This document shows, piece by piece, positions 7,200-15,469 of a stretch of 64,000 nucleotides of DNA (positions are counted from its first letter, which is position 1; every line of letters begins with the position of its first letter). This stretch comes from Gracilimonas sp040117685 (GTDB lineage: Bacteria; Bacteroidota; Rhodothermia; Balneolales; Balneolaceae), in NCBI RefSeq assembly GCF_040117685.2, contig NZ_JBEDYP020000017.1, positions 7,393 through 71,392 of the forward strand. Direction: 5' to 3'. The notes beneath the pieces were generated by a model. That model was not told the DNA's origin and did no database searches. It was given only the letters and a program-made list of their open reading frames with translations. The translations under genes were made by a program, and so were the position numbers.

Positions 7200-8629
7200 T
7201 CACTGCCTCCGGTTTTTTTTAACGATATCACGCTGATGTTCCACGGTTCATGAGTAATACTTATTCCTGAGATATCCGTGCTGCTCAAAATATAAACCGG
7301 GGATTTCCAGCTGAGGACTTTTTCTGTATCGGGATAAGGCCGGGTGGTTAGGCTGATATCATTGTAAAGGGCAAAAGAAGCATTCATTGAAAAGGAGAAG
7401 CCCATGTTCGTTGCCTGCGTTGCCAGTTTATCCAGCAAAAAAACTTCGAATGGATGCACGGTTTGTGTAATCACTAATCTTCTGCTCGAATCAGGTTGCG
7501 CCGTATCCACCCCCACCTGATTAGCGTCAATATTGCCCAAAGCCGAAAGCGGCAACAAGGATTCAAAATCAGTATTTGTGATTAACTCATTAATAGAAGC
7601 ACTTTGGGCCGAATTCTGATTGTAAAAGTATGAATAGTCAGAATGTGTGGAAGTTTGATTGAGCTGAAATGTGTTAGTAAAACTATCCAGAAGTGACCCG
7701 GTGGAATCAGTGACAGACATCAATGTTGAACTTCCAACCTCGATGAGTGCATCTAAGTTTTTTCTGGCTAGTTCCTGGTACAGATCCTTTTCCTCTAAAC
7801 CTGATACAATATCCAAGCGGTTTATTTTTGGGGTGAACCCGCGATAGGTTTTGTTCTGAGTAAGTAAATGGGCATTCCCCTCTTTTTTGATGAAGGCAAA
7901 GCGACCGGTTCCGGCTGCTGCCTGAATCGGGCCATTGCCTTGCGGTACACTTTCTTTGGCATAGATGGAAGCCATGGGATGAGCCAGCCTTTCAAGAAAA
8001 TCAGAAGAGGTTTTTTCCAGGAAGAATACGACGGTCGAGTCATTTCGAATTTTCAGACCTTCGATGGTACTAAATGCTCGCTTCTCCGGATTCTTAATCA
8101 ACGTTTGTTCACTGTGATAAGCGGAGAAACCTCTGACATCTTCAAAGTGATTTGCTGTAAAGTCAGGTACATCATTATAAGCCATCCGCTCAAAAGCGTA
8201 ACGTACATCACTGGCCGTAAATCGCCTTCCCGAACCATTTTCGAAAGCCGGCGAATCATGAAAATATACGTCCGTTCTCAGGTGAAAAGTGAATTGAGTG
8301 GAATCGTCATTTATCTCCCATTCTTTTGCAAGCGCCGGTGAAGGATTGCCCGAACTGTTCAAACTTGTTAACCCTTCGTAAATCAGATTCATAACCCGCC
8401 ACTCGCTGTTGGAGGTTACAAAAAGCGGATCCAGTGACTCAATAGCCGCAATTTCACCAAAACGAATCTGTACAAAATCATCCTGAGTTGGATCAATTTC
8501 GGTATAAACGGAATCGGACGGAGCGTTTAATAATTCAGAAGTATCTGACTTAACCGTCACTGTTTCCAATTCCTTTCCGCAGGAAATGAAAACAAAAACT
8601 GAAATTAAAAGAAGGACAAGTTTTTTCAT
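7196..8629 (-). CDS. ABC-transporter substrate-binding lipoprotein, family 5 (peptide/nickel type)
   Basis: This 477-residue protein has a lipoprotein signal with lipobox FISC (Cys17). The body shows the family 5 solute-binding layout: EIAAIESLDPLF, then a WRVMNLIYEGL segment and a FTASDVRYAFERM segment. Family members bind oligopeptides, dipeptides or metal complexes. No permease or ATPase gene is next to it; it is instead coupled to nadK, which is unusual, and its transporter must be encoded elsewhere or be absent. The protein is somewhat shorter than DppA/OppA (about 530). Substrate cannot be read from the sequence. Confidence 0.82.
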   Translation of the reverse strand: MKKLVLLLISVFVFISCGKELETVTVKSDTSELLNAPSDSVYTEIDPTQDDFVQIRFGEIAAIESLDPLFVTSNSEWRVMNLIYEGLTSLNSSGNPSPALAKEWEINDDSTQFTFHLRTDVYFHDSPAFENGSGRRFTASDVRYAFERMAYNDVPDFTANHFEDVRGFSAYHSEQTLIKNPEKRAFSTIEGLKIRNDSTVVFFLEKTSSDFLERLAHPMASIYAKESVPQGNGPIQAAAGTGRFAFIKKEGNAHLLTQNKTYRGFTPKINRLDIVSGLEEKDLYQELARKNLDALIEVGSSTLMSVTDSTGSLLDSFTNTFQLNQTSTHSDYSYFYNQNSAQSASINELITNTDFESLLPLSALGNIDANQVGVDTAQPDSSRRLVITQTVHPFEVFLLDKLATQATNMGFSFSMNASFALYNDISLTTRPYPDTEKVLSWKSPVYILSSTDISGISITHEPWNISVISLKKTGGSE

Positions 8630-8702
8630 TGAGTTGTGTCTGTCTGTTTTAGTAAAACAAAATATGAACGACGGAAATCATTCCCTTATTAGTGTTCTGA
8701 AA

Positions 8703-9896
8703 TCAGTTTTTACTGCCTTTTAACCCTTTAATGCCTTTTATGGCTTTTTCACTAAGCAAATTAGTTTCATAACTGCGTACCCGGCCGTTTTTAGCCCGGT
8801 GCTGCTTCAGCCCAATCTCGATAAGTTCATTGAGTAATTGAGTAAAGTTAAGACCCGATTTTTCCCAAAGGTAGAATGAAAAGGAGCCCGGGATCGTATT
8901 AATTTCATTGAAATAGACTTCCTCGGTGTTCGCGTTCACCAAAAAATCCAGCCGGGCAAGTCCGGAGGCGTCCAATGCTGAAAAGGTTTTAGTAGCCAGA
9001 TTCTGAATTTTCTTCGTGAGCTCATCAGAAATATCAGCCGGAATTACCCGGTCAGCCGATGCCATTCCTTTATCTGCTCCCTCACCACTCTGGTACTTAT
9101 CCTCAAATGAAAGGGTTTCCGTTTGTCCCAGCGGTTTTTCACACACACTGGCGCGGCAATCATCCGGAGTGCCCAACACCGAGCAGTTGATTTCCATCAG
9201 AGGGTTTACGGCTTCCTCGATCAGCAGGTGCTCATCATAGCGAAAGGCCGTTTCCACCGCATCAATCAACTCATCACGGGAATTTGCTATAGCCACGCCG
9301 ATACTGCTGCCCAGGCTCACGGGCTTCACAATCAACGGGTAACTGTATCCCTCGGCAATAGTGATGATATCATCCTGTTCTTTCTCCCAGTCTGATTCAT
9401 AAAAGTTCACCGCTTTCGTTACCGGAATACCGTTTGAGGCGGCAACCAGTTTTGCCTTCACTTTATTCATTCCCAGCGAAGACCCTAAAACACCGCTTCC
9501 TGAATACGGCACATTCATCATTTCGCAAACTCCCTGAAAGGCTCCGTTTTCCCCTTCACTTCCATGAAATGCACAAAGAACGGCATACACCGGGTAGCTT
9601 TTAGCACTGGAAAATAGTCCGCCTCCCTCTTGCTCTTTGAGCTGGGTTTTTCCGGTTTCATCTTTTACGAAAGCACAGGAAACGCAATCATTTTCAAGCT
9701 TAGAAAGCTCCTTAAAATTACTGAGGTCCAGAAGCTTTTCTCCGGTTAGCCAGCGTCCCGATTTTGTGACATAAAGGGGAATGCATTTATAGGAACTATC
9801 TTCAAGAGCAGAGATCGCCTGTATGGCTGTCAATACAGAAACTTCATGCTCCGGAGAAACGCCTCCAAAAGCGACAATAAGGTTTTTTTGAGTCAT
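8703..9896 (-). CDS. ddl: D-alanine--D-alanine ligase
   Basis: This 397-residue ATP-grasp ligase makes the D-Ala-D-Ala dipeptide for peptidoglycan. The N-terminal FGGVSPEHEVS motif, the HGSEGENGAFQG loop, the ATP-binding LIVKPVSLGSSIGV stretch and the C-terminal NEINTIPGS motif are all present in order. It is slightly longer than the usual 310-370 residues because of an insert around 65-95 and a basic, low-complexity tail (IKGIKGLKGSKN). The gene is 73 bases upstream of the substrate-binding lipoprotein gene on the same strand and may head that operon. Confidence 0.96.
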   Translation of the reverse strand: MTQKNLIVAFGGVSPEHEVSVLTAIQAISALEDSSYKCIPLYVTKSGRWLTGEKLLDLSNFKELSKLENDCVSCAFVKDETGKTQLKEQEGGGLFSSAKSYPVYAVLCAFHGSEGENGAFQGVCEMMNVPYSGSGVLGSSLGMNKVKAKLVAASNGIPVTKAVNFYESDWEKEQDDIITIAEGYSYPLIVKPVSLGSSIGVAIANSRDELIDAVETAFRYDEHLLIEEAVNPLMEINCSVLGTPDDCRASVCEKPLGQTETLSFEDKYQSGEGADKGMASADRVIPADISDELTKKIQNLATKTFSALDASGLARLDFLVNANTEEVYFNEINTIPGSFSFYLWEKSGLNFTQLLNELIEIGLKQHRAKNGRVRSYETNLLSEKAIKGIKGLKGSKN

Positions 9897-9953
9897 AGCT
9901 GAGTGTATAGTTGAAGCCGAAAATAGGATTGTTTCCGCTTAATTGTTAATAGA

Positions 9954-10002
9954 TTGGAAGGTTTTAGGTTTTAGCCTTCTTCTAACACCTAAAAGCTTCC
10001 AA
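9954..10002. repeat. Palindromic word-type spacer
   Basis: Arms 9954-9969 and 9987-10002 are complementary over 16 bases with one mismatch and consist of the words TTGGAAG and TTTTAGGT. The same TTTTAGG / CTAACACC vocabulary recurs near 50.2 kb. It lies in the spacer between divergent ddl and the amidinotransferase gene. Confidence 0.65.
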
Positions 10003-10091
10003 CTAATGCTTATCTTTTTAAACTTGATCTTGTTCCTCAACATGATATTTTCAATATTTGCTGTTCTGTGCAATCTTTAAAATAAACGCTT

Positions 10092-10988
10092 ATGAGTAAG
10101 GTAATCACATCTGTTAATCAATTGGATTTTACAATTTCGGAGCTGGAATCAATGCCTGCACCGGAGAAAGTTCTTTTGGTGAAGCCCACTTATTTTTCGG
10201 TGGAATATGTGATTAACCCGCACATGGAAGGTAACATTGGAGACGTGGACAAACTGGCCGCCCAGAATGAGTGGGAACACCTGAGCGCAGCTTATGAAGA
10301 GCTTGGGCTTTATGTGCATGTGGAAGAAGGGCAACGCGGATATCCCGACATGGTTTTTTGTGCTAACCAGAGCCTGCCAAACATCACTAAGGATGGCAAG
10401 AAAGAAGTGATTATGAGCGTGATGAACTCCGATCAGCGAAAAGGGGAAGTGCCTACCATTCAGAAAGTATATGAGGATAGCAGCTACGAAATTGTGCACC
10501 TCGACGGAGATCGCTTCTCCAGTTTTGAGGGGATGGGAGATGCCATCTGGCACTTCAAAAAAAGATTGCTTTGGGGCGGGTATGGCTATCGGTCTTCCAA
10601 GGAAGTGTATGATGTAATTTCTGATACGTTCGACACTCCGGTTATTGCCTTGGAACTTATTGATGAACGCTTTTACCACCTCGATACCTGTCTGTGTATT
10701 CTTGATTCTGATACCGCTCTTATCTACCCGAAAGCATTTACCGATGAAGGGCTGGAGCTGATTCACACCTTGTTTACCAATGTTATTGAAGCTTCAAAAT
10801 ACGAGGCGGAAAAGCTCTTTGCCTGTAATGCTACCTGCCCGGATGGTAAGAACGTTTTTATTCAGCAGGGCTGTGTGGATGTAAATCATAAATTGAAAGA
10901 ATCCGGATTTAAAGTCCATGAGTTCAGTACCTACCAGTTCCTGAAAAGCGGTGGTTCTGTTTTCTGCATGAAGATGCTGCTTTGGTAA
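10092..10988 (+). CDS. Amidinotransferase / dimethylarginine dimethylaminohydrolase-like enzyme
   Basis: This 298-residue protein belongs to the guanidine-modifying superfamily that includes arginine deiminase, DDAH and amidinotransferases. Likely active-site residues are Asp86 in YPDMVFCAN, Glu146 in FSSFEGMGD, His196 in FYHLDTC and nucleophile Cys292 in GGSVFCMKM close to the C-terminus. These enzymes attack a guanidino carbon through a cysteine thioether. Which product forms (citrulline, ornithine or transfer to another amine) cannot be decided here. It is monocistronic and divergent from ddl. Confidence 0.85.
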   Translation: MSKVITSVNQLDFTISELESMPAPEKVLLVKPTYFSVEYVINPHMEGNIGDVDKLAAQNEWEHLSAAYEELGLYVHVEEGQRGYPDMVFCANQSLPNITKDGKKEVIMSVMNSDQRKGEVPTIQKVYEDSSYEIVHLDGDRFSSFEGMGDAIWHFKKRLLWGGYGYRSSKEVYDVISDTFDTPVIALELIDERFYHLDTCLCILDSDTALIYPKAFTDEGLELIHTLFTNVIEASKYEAEKLFACNATCPDGKNVFIQQGCVDVNHKLKESGFKVHEFSTYQFLKSGGSVFCMKMLLW

Positions 10989-11018
10989 TTATTCCGGTTG
11001 TAATTTTAAATGTTAAGT

Positions 11019-11051
11019 GTTAAATGATGTCGATTCCATTAAACATTTAAC
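11019..11051. repeat. Short palindromic spacer
   Basis: The words GTTAAATG (11019-11026) and CATTTAAC (11044-11051) form an 8-base stem within an AT-rich gap between the amidinotransferase and penicillin acylase genes. It belongs stylistically with the other intergenic palindromes. Confidence 0.4.
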
Positions 11052-11074
11052 ATTGAGCATTCAAAATTCTGTAC

Positions 11075-13498
11075 ATGAATTATTTGAAATCCGGAATTTC
11101 TTTTCTGATTCTTCTCGCCCTCATCACCTCATTAAACACAAAATTCGGGTCGGTACCACCGCTGGGTAAATTTTTTGATCCGGATGCGGGTTTTTGGGCC
11201 AATGCTGAAACATCTGCACCTCAATCAGAAGAGCTGGATATACCAGGGTTGAAGGACGAGGTCTCCGTGTATTACGACGACCGCCGCGTACCCCACATCT
11301 TTGCAAAAAACGATCACGACCTATATCTGGCTCAAGGATACATCGTTGCCCGCGACCGCCTTTTCCAAATGGAAATGCAGACCTATGATGCAGCCGGAAG
11401 ACTGGCCGAAATTGTTGGCCCGTCTTTGCTGAACAGAGACAAACAAACCCGGCGATGGGGAATGCCATACGGAGCAGAAAAAGCATGGGAAGAGATTCAA
11501 AGCGACCCGGACATGCTGGCCGTAATCCAGGCCTATGCCGATGGAGTTAATGCCTATATAAATGAACTCTCCCCGTCAGAATATCCGCTGGAATATAAAA
11601 TTCTTGACTTTGCTCCTGAGCGATGGGAACCCATAAAAACGGCGTTGCTTCTAAAGAACATGACCCGAACGCTGGCTGCCGGAAATAATGATAACCGAAC
11701 CAGTAACACCTTGGCGTATTTTGGCGATGATTTCATAAACCGGTTTTTTACCCAGGATCCTGAACTCAACGATCCGATTATTCCGCCAACCAGAGAATGG
11801 GATTTTGAGGCTGACATCCCCGAAGCACCGGATAGTTTATTTGTGCCGACTACTGCCACAGAGCTCGAAGCTTTTACGATGGAAGAAGGCGTTGGCAGCA
11901 ACAACTGGGCGGTAAGCGGAGCTAAAACAGCTTCCGGCTATCCTATTTTGGCCAACGATCCTCACCTTTCCCTTACGCTGCCTTCCATCTGGTATGAGGT
12001 ACAGCTGCATGCGCCGGGAGTTAACACCTATGGCGTGAGCCTTCAGGGTTCACCCGGAGTGATCATCGGCTTTAATGAAGATGTAGCCTGGGGCGTTACA
12101 AATGTGGGAACGGATGTCCTGGATTGGTATGAGATAAAATTTCGAGACCAAACCATGCGGGAATACCGGCACGATGGACAGTGGAAACCGACATCAACCC
12201 GTATAGAAAAGATTAAAGTACGAGGAGAAGAAACGGTGATGGATACGGTGATTTACACGCATCACGGACCGGTTTCTAAAGTAACATCCAGAGTGAATGA
12301 AGAGAGCGTACCTTCTTATCGGGCCATGCGATGGATTGCTCACGAACCATCCAACGACCTAAAGACTTTTTATGGGCTGAACCGAGCCCAAAATTATGAT
12401 GACTATGTAGCTGCCCTCAAGGAATACACCGCGCCTGCTCAAAACTTCGTATTTGCCAGTAACGAGGGCGACATCGCTTTGTGGGTGAATGGGAAAATAC
12501 CGGCAAAGTGGGAGCATCAGGGGCGAACGGTAAGTGACGGAACAGACCCTGCATACGACTGGCAAGGCTGGATTCCCCGCGATCATGTTCCTCATGTAAA
12601 GAATCCGGAACGGGGATTTGTGAGTTCTGCTAACCAGGAATCGGCTGCTCCCGATTACCCCTATTATCTGGACGATGATTTCGCTCCATTCGAGCGGGGA
12701 CGCAGAATTAACGACCTGCTGGAGTCGATGGAAAACATCACCCCGGAAGATATGCAAAATATGCAGATGGATGATTACAGTTACTACGCCTCCACCTTTT
12801 TGCCAAGCTTAATAGCCTGGACAGATACAGATAGCCTGACAGAAGAAGAGGAGGTTGTGTATGACCTGCTGACCCAATGGAATTACCATATGGAAGCCGA
12901 TGAAATGGCACCTTCCATTTTCCGGCAATGGGCTGGAAATTTCTACCGGGCGGTGATGTACGATGAGTACGAAACCACCGATGCCCTTCTGCGTTATCCT
13001 TCACGAGACATATTTATCGAAGTGGTGAAAAAGGACCCCGAATTTTCTTTTATCGACAATATTGAGACCGAAAAGAAAGAAACCAGAGAGGATATAGCTA
13101 CGGCAACTTTCAAAGAGACTTTCAGGGAGCTGACAGATGCCTGGGGTGAGCTTGGTGATCGATGGAAGTGGGGAAATGCCATCAATAATGATATTGATCA
13201 CCTGGCAAATATTCCCGGCTTAGGCAAACAGAATATGTATAGCAGTGGCTCCTCAGATGCTATCAATGCCATCCGAGGTGGATTCGGGCCATCATGGAGA
13301 ATGGTTGTTGAAGTGGGCCCTGAAGTAAAAGGCTGGGGGGTGTACCCAGGAGGTGCTTCCGGAAATCCCGGATCGCCTAACTATGATTCTATGCTTGAAA
13401 CATGGAGAACCGGCGGCCTTTTCGAGCTGAATTTCTTCAAGGAAGCACCATCCGAATACAATTATAAGGTCAGCCTTAAAAACCAGGGCATAGATTAA
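11075..13498 (+). CDS. Penicillin acylase family N-terminal-nucleophile amidase
   Basis: This 807-residue precursor has an N-terminal hydrophobic signal and the layout of the S45 Ntn hydrolases. An alpha chain (about 55-270) is followed by the self-cleavage site before Ser275 in VGSNNWAV, which becomes the N-terminal nucleophile of the beta chain. Further hallmarks are NDPHLSLTLPSIWYEV, GSPGVIIGFNEDVAWGVTN and GPSWRMVVE. The family hydrolyses amide side chains, including penicillins and acyl-homoserine lactones; the natural substrate is unknown. It acts in the periplasm. It stands alone between two convergent or separate units. Confidence 0.92.
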   Translation: MNYLKSGISFLILLALITSLNTKFGSVPPLGKFFDPDAGFWANAETSAPQSEELDIPGLKDEVSVYYDDRRVPHIFAKNDHDLYLAQGYIVARDRLFQMEMQTYDAAGRLAEIVGPSLLNRDKQTRRWGMPYGAEKAWEEIQSDPDMLAVIQAYADGVNAYINELSPSEYPLEYKILDFAPERWEPIKTALLLKNMTRTLAAGNNDNRTSNTLAYFGDDFINRFFTQDPELNDPIIPPTREWDFEADIPEAPDSLFVPTTATELEAFTMEEGVGSNNWAVSGAKTASGYPILANDPHLSLTLPSIWYEVQLHAPGVNTYGVSLQGSPGVIIGFNEDVAWGVTNVGTDVLDWYEIKFRDQTMREYRHDGQWKPTSTRIEKIKVRGEETVMDTVIYTHHGPVSKVTSRVNEESVPSYRAMRWIAHEPSNDLKTFYGLNRAQNYDDYVAALKEYTAPAQNFVFASNEGDIALWVNGKIPAKWEHQGRTVSDGTDPAYDWQGWIPRDHVPHVKNPERGFVSSANQESAAPDYPYYLDDDFAPFERGRRINDLLESMENITPEDMQNMQMDDYSYYASTFLPSLIAWTDTDSLTEEEEVVYDLLTQWNYHMEADEMAPSIFRQWAGNFYRAVMYDEYETTDALLRYPSRDIFIEVVKKDPEFSFIDNIETEKKETREDIATATFKETFRELTDAWGELGDRWKWGNAINNDIDHLANIPGLGKQNMYSSGSSDAINAIRGGFGPSWRMVVEVGPEVKGWGVYPGGASGNPGSPNYDSMLETWRTGGLFELNFFKEAPSEYNYKVSLKNQGID

Positions 13499-13631
13499 TT
13501 CTATATCTAAAATCGCGCCTCATAGTTCAGCCTCATTTGTTTTCTCCTTTGCAAGGTGAAAGACGCCTATACAATAATTTTTGCTTTAACAGAAGGGCTG
13601 TTTGCCTTTAAGAACTGAACTTTAACACTTC

Positions 13632-13651
13632 AACATTCAGTATTGAATGTT
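13632..13651. repeat. Short hairpin between convergent genes
   Basis: AACATTCA (13632-13639) and TGAATGTT (13644-13651) pair around a 4-base loop. Further copies of the word GTTCAATGTTC follow at once. It lies between the convergent penicillin acylase and flippase-like genes and may end transcription. Confidence 0.55.
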
Positions 13652-13657
13652 CCTTGT

Positions 13658-14686
13658 TCAATGTTCTCCCGCTTCTTTCTTCATAAGCTGATACTTATTG
13701 ATAGCCAGCATAATCGGCGTACTGGTTATGATTATGACCAGCGTGGTAGCGTGAGCAATGGTAGCATAAGCAAGGCCCATGGCCTCGGGTACCGCATAGA
13801 GAATGAGCAACGTCTTGGTTATAAACAGATGATAGGTTCCAACCCCGCCCGGTGTGGGAATTGAAATGCCAACAGCACTTACTACTGTCAACACAACTGC
13901 CTCCGTGATTCCCAGATCATACACATTCTGCATATCAAACATCCAGAAGCCGATGTAAGTCATGGTTATGTAGAACACCCAAATCAGGAGGGAATAAAAG
14001 ATGAACAAGGGCCAGTTTTTAAGCTCTTTGATCGCCAGCAATCCATCTACAAAAGTTCTGATAACCTTCTGAACCTTATGAACAAAGTCGGCGATTTTAC
14101 CTTCGGTTTTTTCTTCTGCTTTTTTGAAAATCCAAAGAAGCAGCCCAAGTCCTGCAGCCGCAAAAAGGCCATACATACCCAGCGTAAGAATAAAATTAAT
14201 CTGGGTTTCAGAACTGGTGATATCTACACCAAATAAACGGGAAAGCACCTGAGGATCGGCTACCAAAAACACCACAACAAAAGCCATCAACAGTAGCATA
14301 CCCAGTAAATCGACTACTCGCTCCAGCACAATAGTGCCTATGACCTTACTGTTGCTTTCATCTACCTGTCGTGCTACGTACACAGGGCGGGCTACTTCTC
14401 CCACTCTCGGAAGTGGAATATTGACCAGGTACCCGAACATCACCCCGGTAAACAGGGTAGTTTTGGATGGTACTTTATCCTTATTGGTGAAAAGCATTTC
14501 CCAGCGCAGTGCTCTGATGAAATGGGCAAATAACGTAGTAGCAGCGAATGGGAAAATCCATGACCAGGACATACCGCGTGCCGATTCAATAACTTCTGCA
14601 AACTCCACTTCCCGGAAAGCCAGCCAAAGAAAAAGAATCCCGAGTGTGACGCTGCCAACAACCTTTAATGCTTTTTTTGTATTCAT
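13658..14686 (-). CDS. Lysylphosphatidylglycerol synthase-like membrane protein (UPF0104 family)
   Basis: This 342-residue protein is an integral inner-membrane protein with about eight hydrophobic helices (for example 9-24, 43-60, 125-150, 165-190, 235-255 and 275-330). The conserved RALRWEMLF and PLPRVGEVARPVYVARQ segments mark the membrane domain shared with MprF flippases and YbhN proteins. It lacks the soluble aminoacyl-transferase domain of MprF, so a transport or flippase role is more likely than lipid aminoacylation. It is last in the gcvT-comB-ftsK-lolA run but separated from lolA by a palindromic spacer. Confidence 0.85.
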   Translation of the reverse strand: MNTKKALKVVGSVTLGILFLWLAFREVEFAEVIESARGMSWSWIFPFAATTLFAHFIRALRWEMLFTNKDKVPSKTTLFTGVMFGYLVNIPLPRVGEVARPVYVARQVDESNSKVIGTIVLERVVDLLGMLLLMAFVVVFLVADPQVLSRLFGVDITSSETQINFILTLGMYGLFAAAGLGLLLWIFKKAEEKTEGKIADFVHKVQKVIRTFVDGLLAIKELKNWPLFIFYSLLIWVFYITMTYIGFWMFDMQNVYDLGITEAVVLTVVSAVGISIPTPGGVGTYHLFITKTLLILYAVPEAMGLAYATIAHATTLVIIITSTPIMLAINKYQLMKKEAGEH

Positions 14687-14694
14687 TACTATTT

Positions 14695-14758
14695 GGTGAA
14701 TTCGTTATTCGTGAATTCGTTATTCGTGTACCCGTCTATTAACAAATAACGATTCACC
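14695..14758. repeat. Palindromic word-type spacer
   Basis: GGTGAATTCGTTATT (14695-14709) pairs with AATAACGATTCACC (14745-14758) apart from one bulged base. The word GAATTCGTTATTCGT is directly repeated inside. It fills the gap between lolA and the flippase-like gene. Confidence 0.65.
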
Positions 14759-14761
14759 TGC

Positions 14762-15469
14762 TTAATATCTCATATCTACAACTTCGGCATCATCAGGATA
14801 ATCGAGTTGGAACAGGCCGTCTTCCGGTTTTAGAAAAGCTCCCTCAGAAAAGGTGGTTACGATTTCATTATCTGATATATCCCAGGCGGTGATTTCTATT
14901 GGCCGAAACTGATTATCAATGATTATCTCAACTTCTGCAAAAACAGCAAAGTCATCGTTTGAAATCAAGGATATTTTAGTCTGACCATTCATTTGCTCTT
15001 CACTGACAGTATAAGTGGTATCGATACCACTAAGCATTCGGGACGGTGCAAAATCATCTTCATCGGCATTATACACATCGATAATAACACGATTTCTGGA
15101 CGGGTCATATACTTTTGAAGTTTCTCCATCTACCACAACCACCTGTCCGTCAGCCTCCAGCTTGTAGCGTACTTTATCGAGCCAGATTTGTCCTTCACTC
15201 CGGGTTACTTCCCCTGTGTAGGAGTCAGTAAAGGTTTGGGTGAACATAGCGCGGAAAACAAGCCCCTCATCAAACTTATCCTTCAGCTGATCAAAGTTAG
15301 GGGTTTGAGCGATGGCTGATGAACTGAAGATCAAACTAAAAATAAAAACCAGAGATAGGGCTTTTAATACATAGGTTGTACCGGAGGTTCTGACAGACGT
15401 TCCGAACCGGAGGTTCAGAACGAGGCGCTGAGAGCTGAAGCCTGACAGCTGAAAACTCTTCCTAATCAT
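14762..15469 (-). CDS. lolA: LolA-like outer-membrane lipoprotein carrier protein
   Basis: I choose the ATG at 15469 because it overlaps the ftsK stop codon (ATGATTAG), giving 235 residues. The mature part (TPNFDQLKDKF onwards) has the LolA pattern: FTQTFTDSYTGEVTRSEGQIWL, then a strand YKLEADGQVVVVDG and SKVYDPSRNRV. LolA shuttles lipoproteins through the periplasm. Odd point: the hydrophobic signal (VLKALSLVFIFSLIFSSS) begins only about 34 residues after the start. The DNA encoding that leader consists of repeats (11-base direct copies at 15380 and 15406). No ATG, GTG or TTG in frame lies closer to the signal. I infer a palindromic element that entered the 5' end of the gene. Confidence 0.78.
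   Translation of the reverse strand: MIRKSFQLSGFSSQRLVLNLRFGTSVRTSGTTYVLKALSLVFIFSLIFSSSAIAQTPNFDQLKDKFDEGLVFRAMFTQTFTDSYTGEVTRSEGQIWLDKVRYKLEADGQVVVVDGETSKVYDPSRNRVIIDVYNADEDDFAPSRMLSGIDTTYTVSEEQMNGQTKISLISNDDFAVFAEVEIIIDNQFRPIEITAWDISDNEIVTTFSEGAFLKPEDGLFQLDYPDDAEVVDMRY
15380..15455. repeat. Repeat element within the 5' end of lolA
   Basis: ACCGGAGGTTC occurs twice (15380-15390 and 15406-15416) and TTCTGA/TCAGAA words pair around it. Next to it AGCTGAA is also repeated (near 15433 and 15447) inside an imperfect palindrome. The style matches intergenic spacers elsewhere in the window, yet here the segment is translated in frame with lolA. Confidence 0.6.

Noticed and set aside
10149..10766. 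A 205-codon minus-strand frame opposite the amidinotransferase
   Set aside because: It is antisense to a gene with a clear catalytic set and shows no domain pattern of its own.
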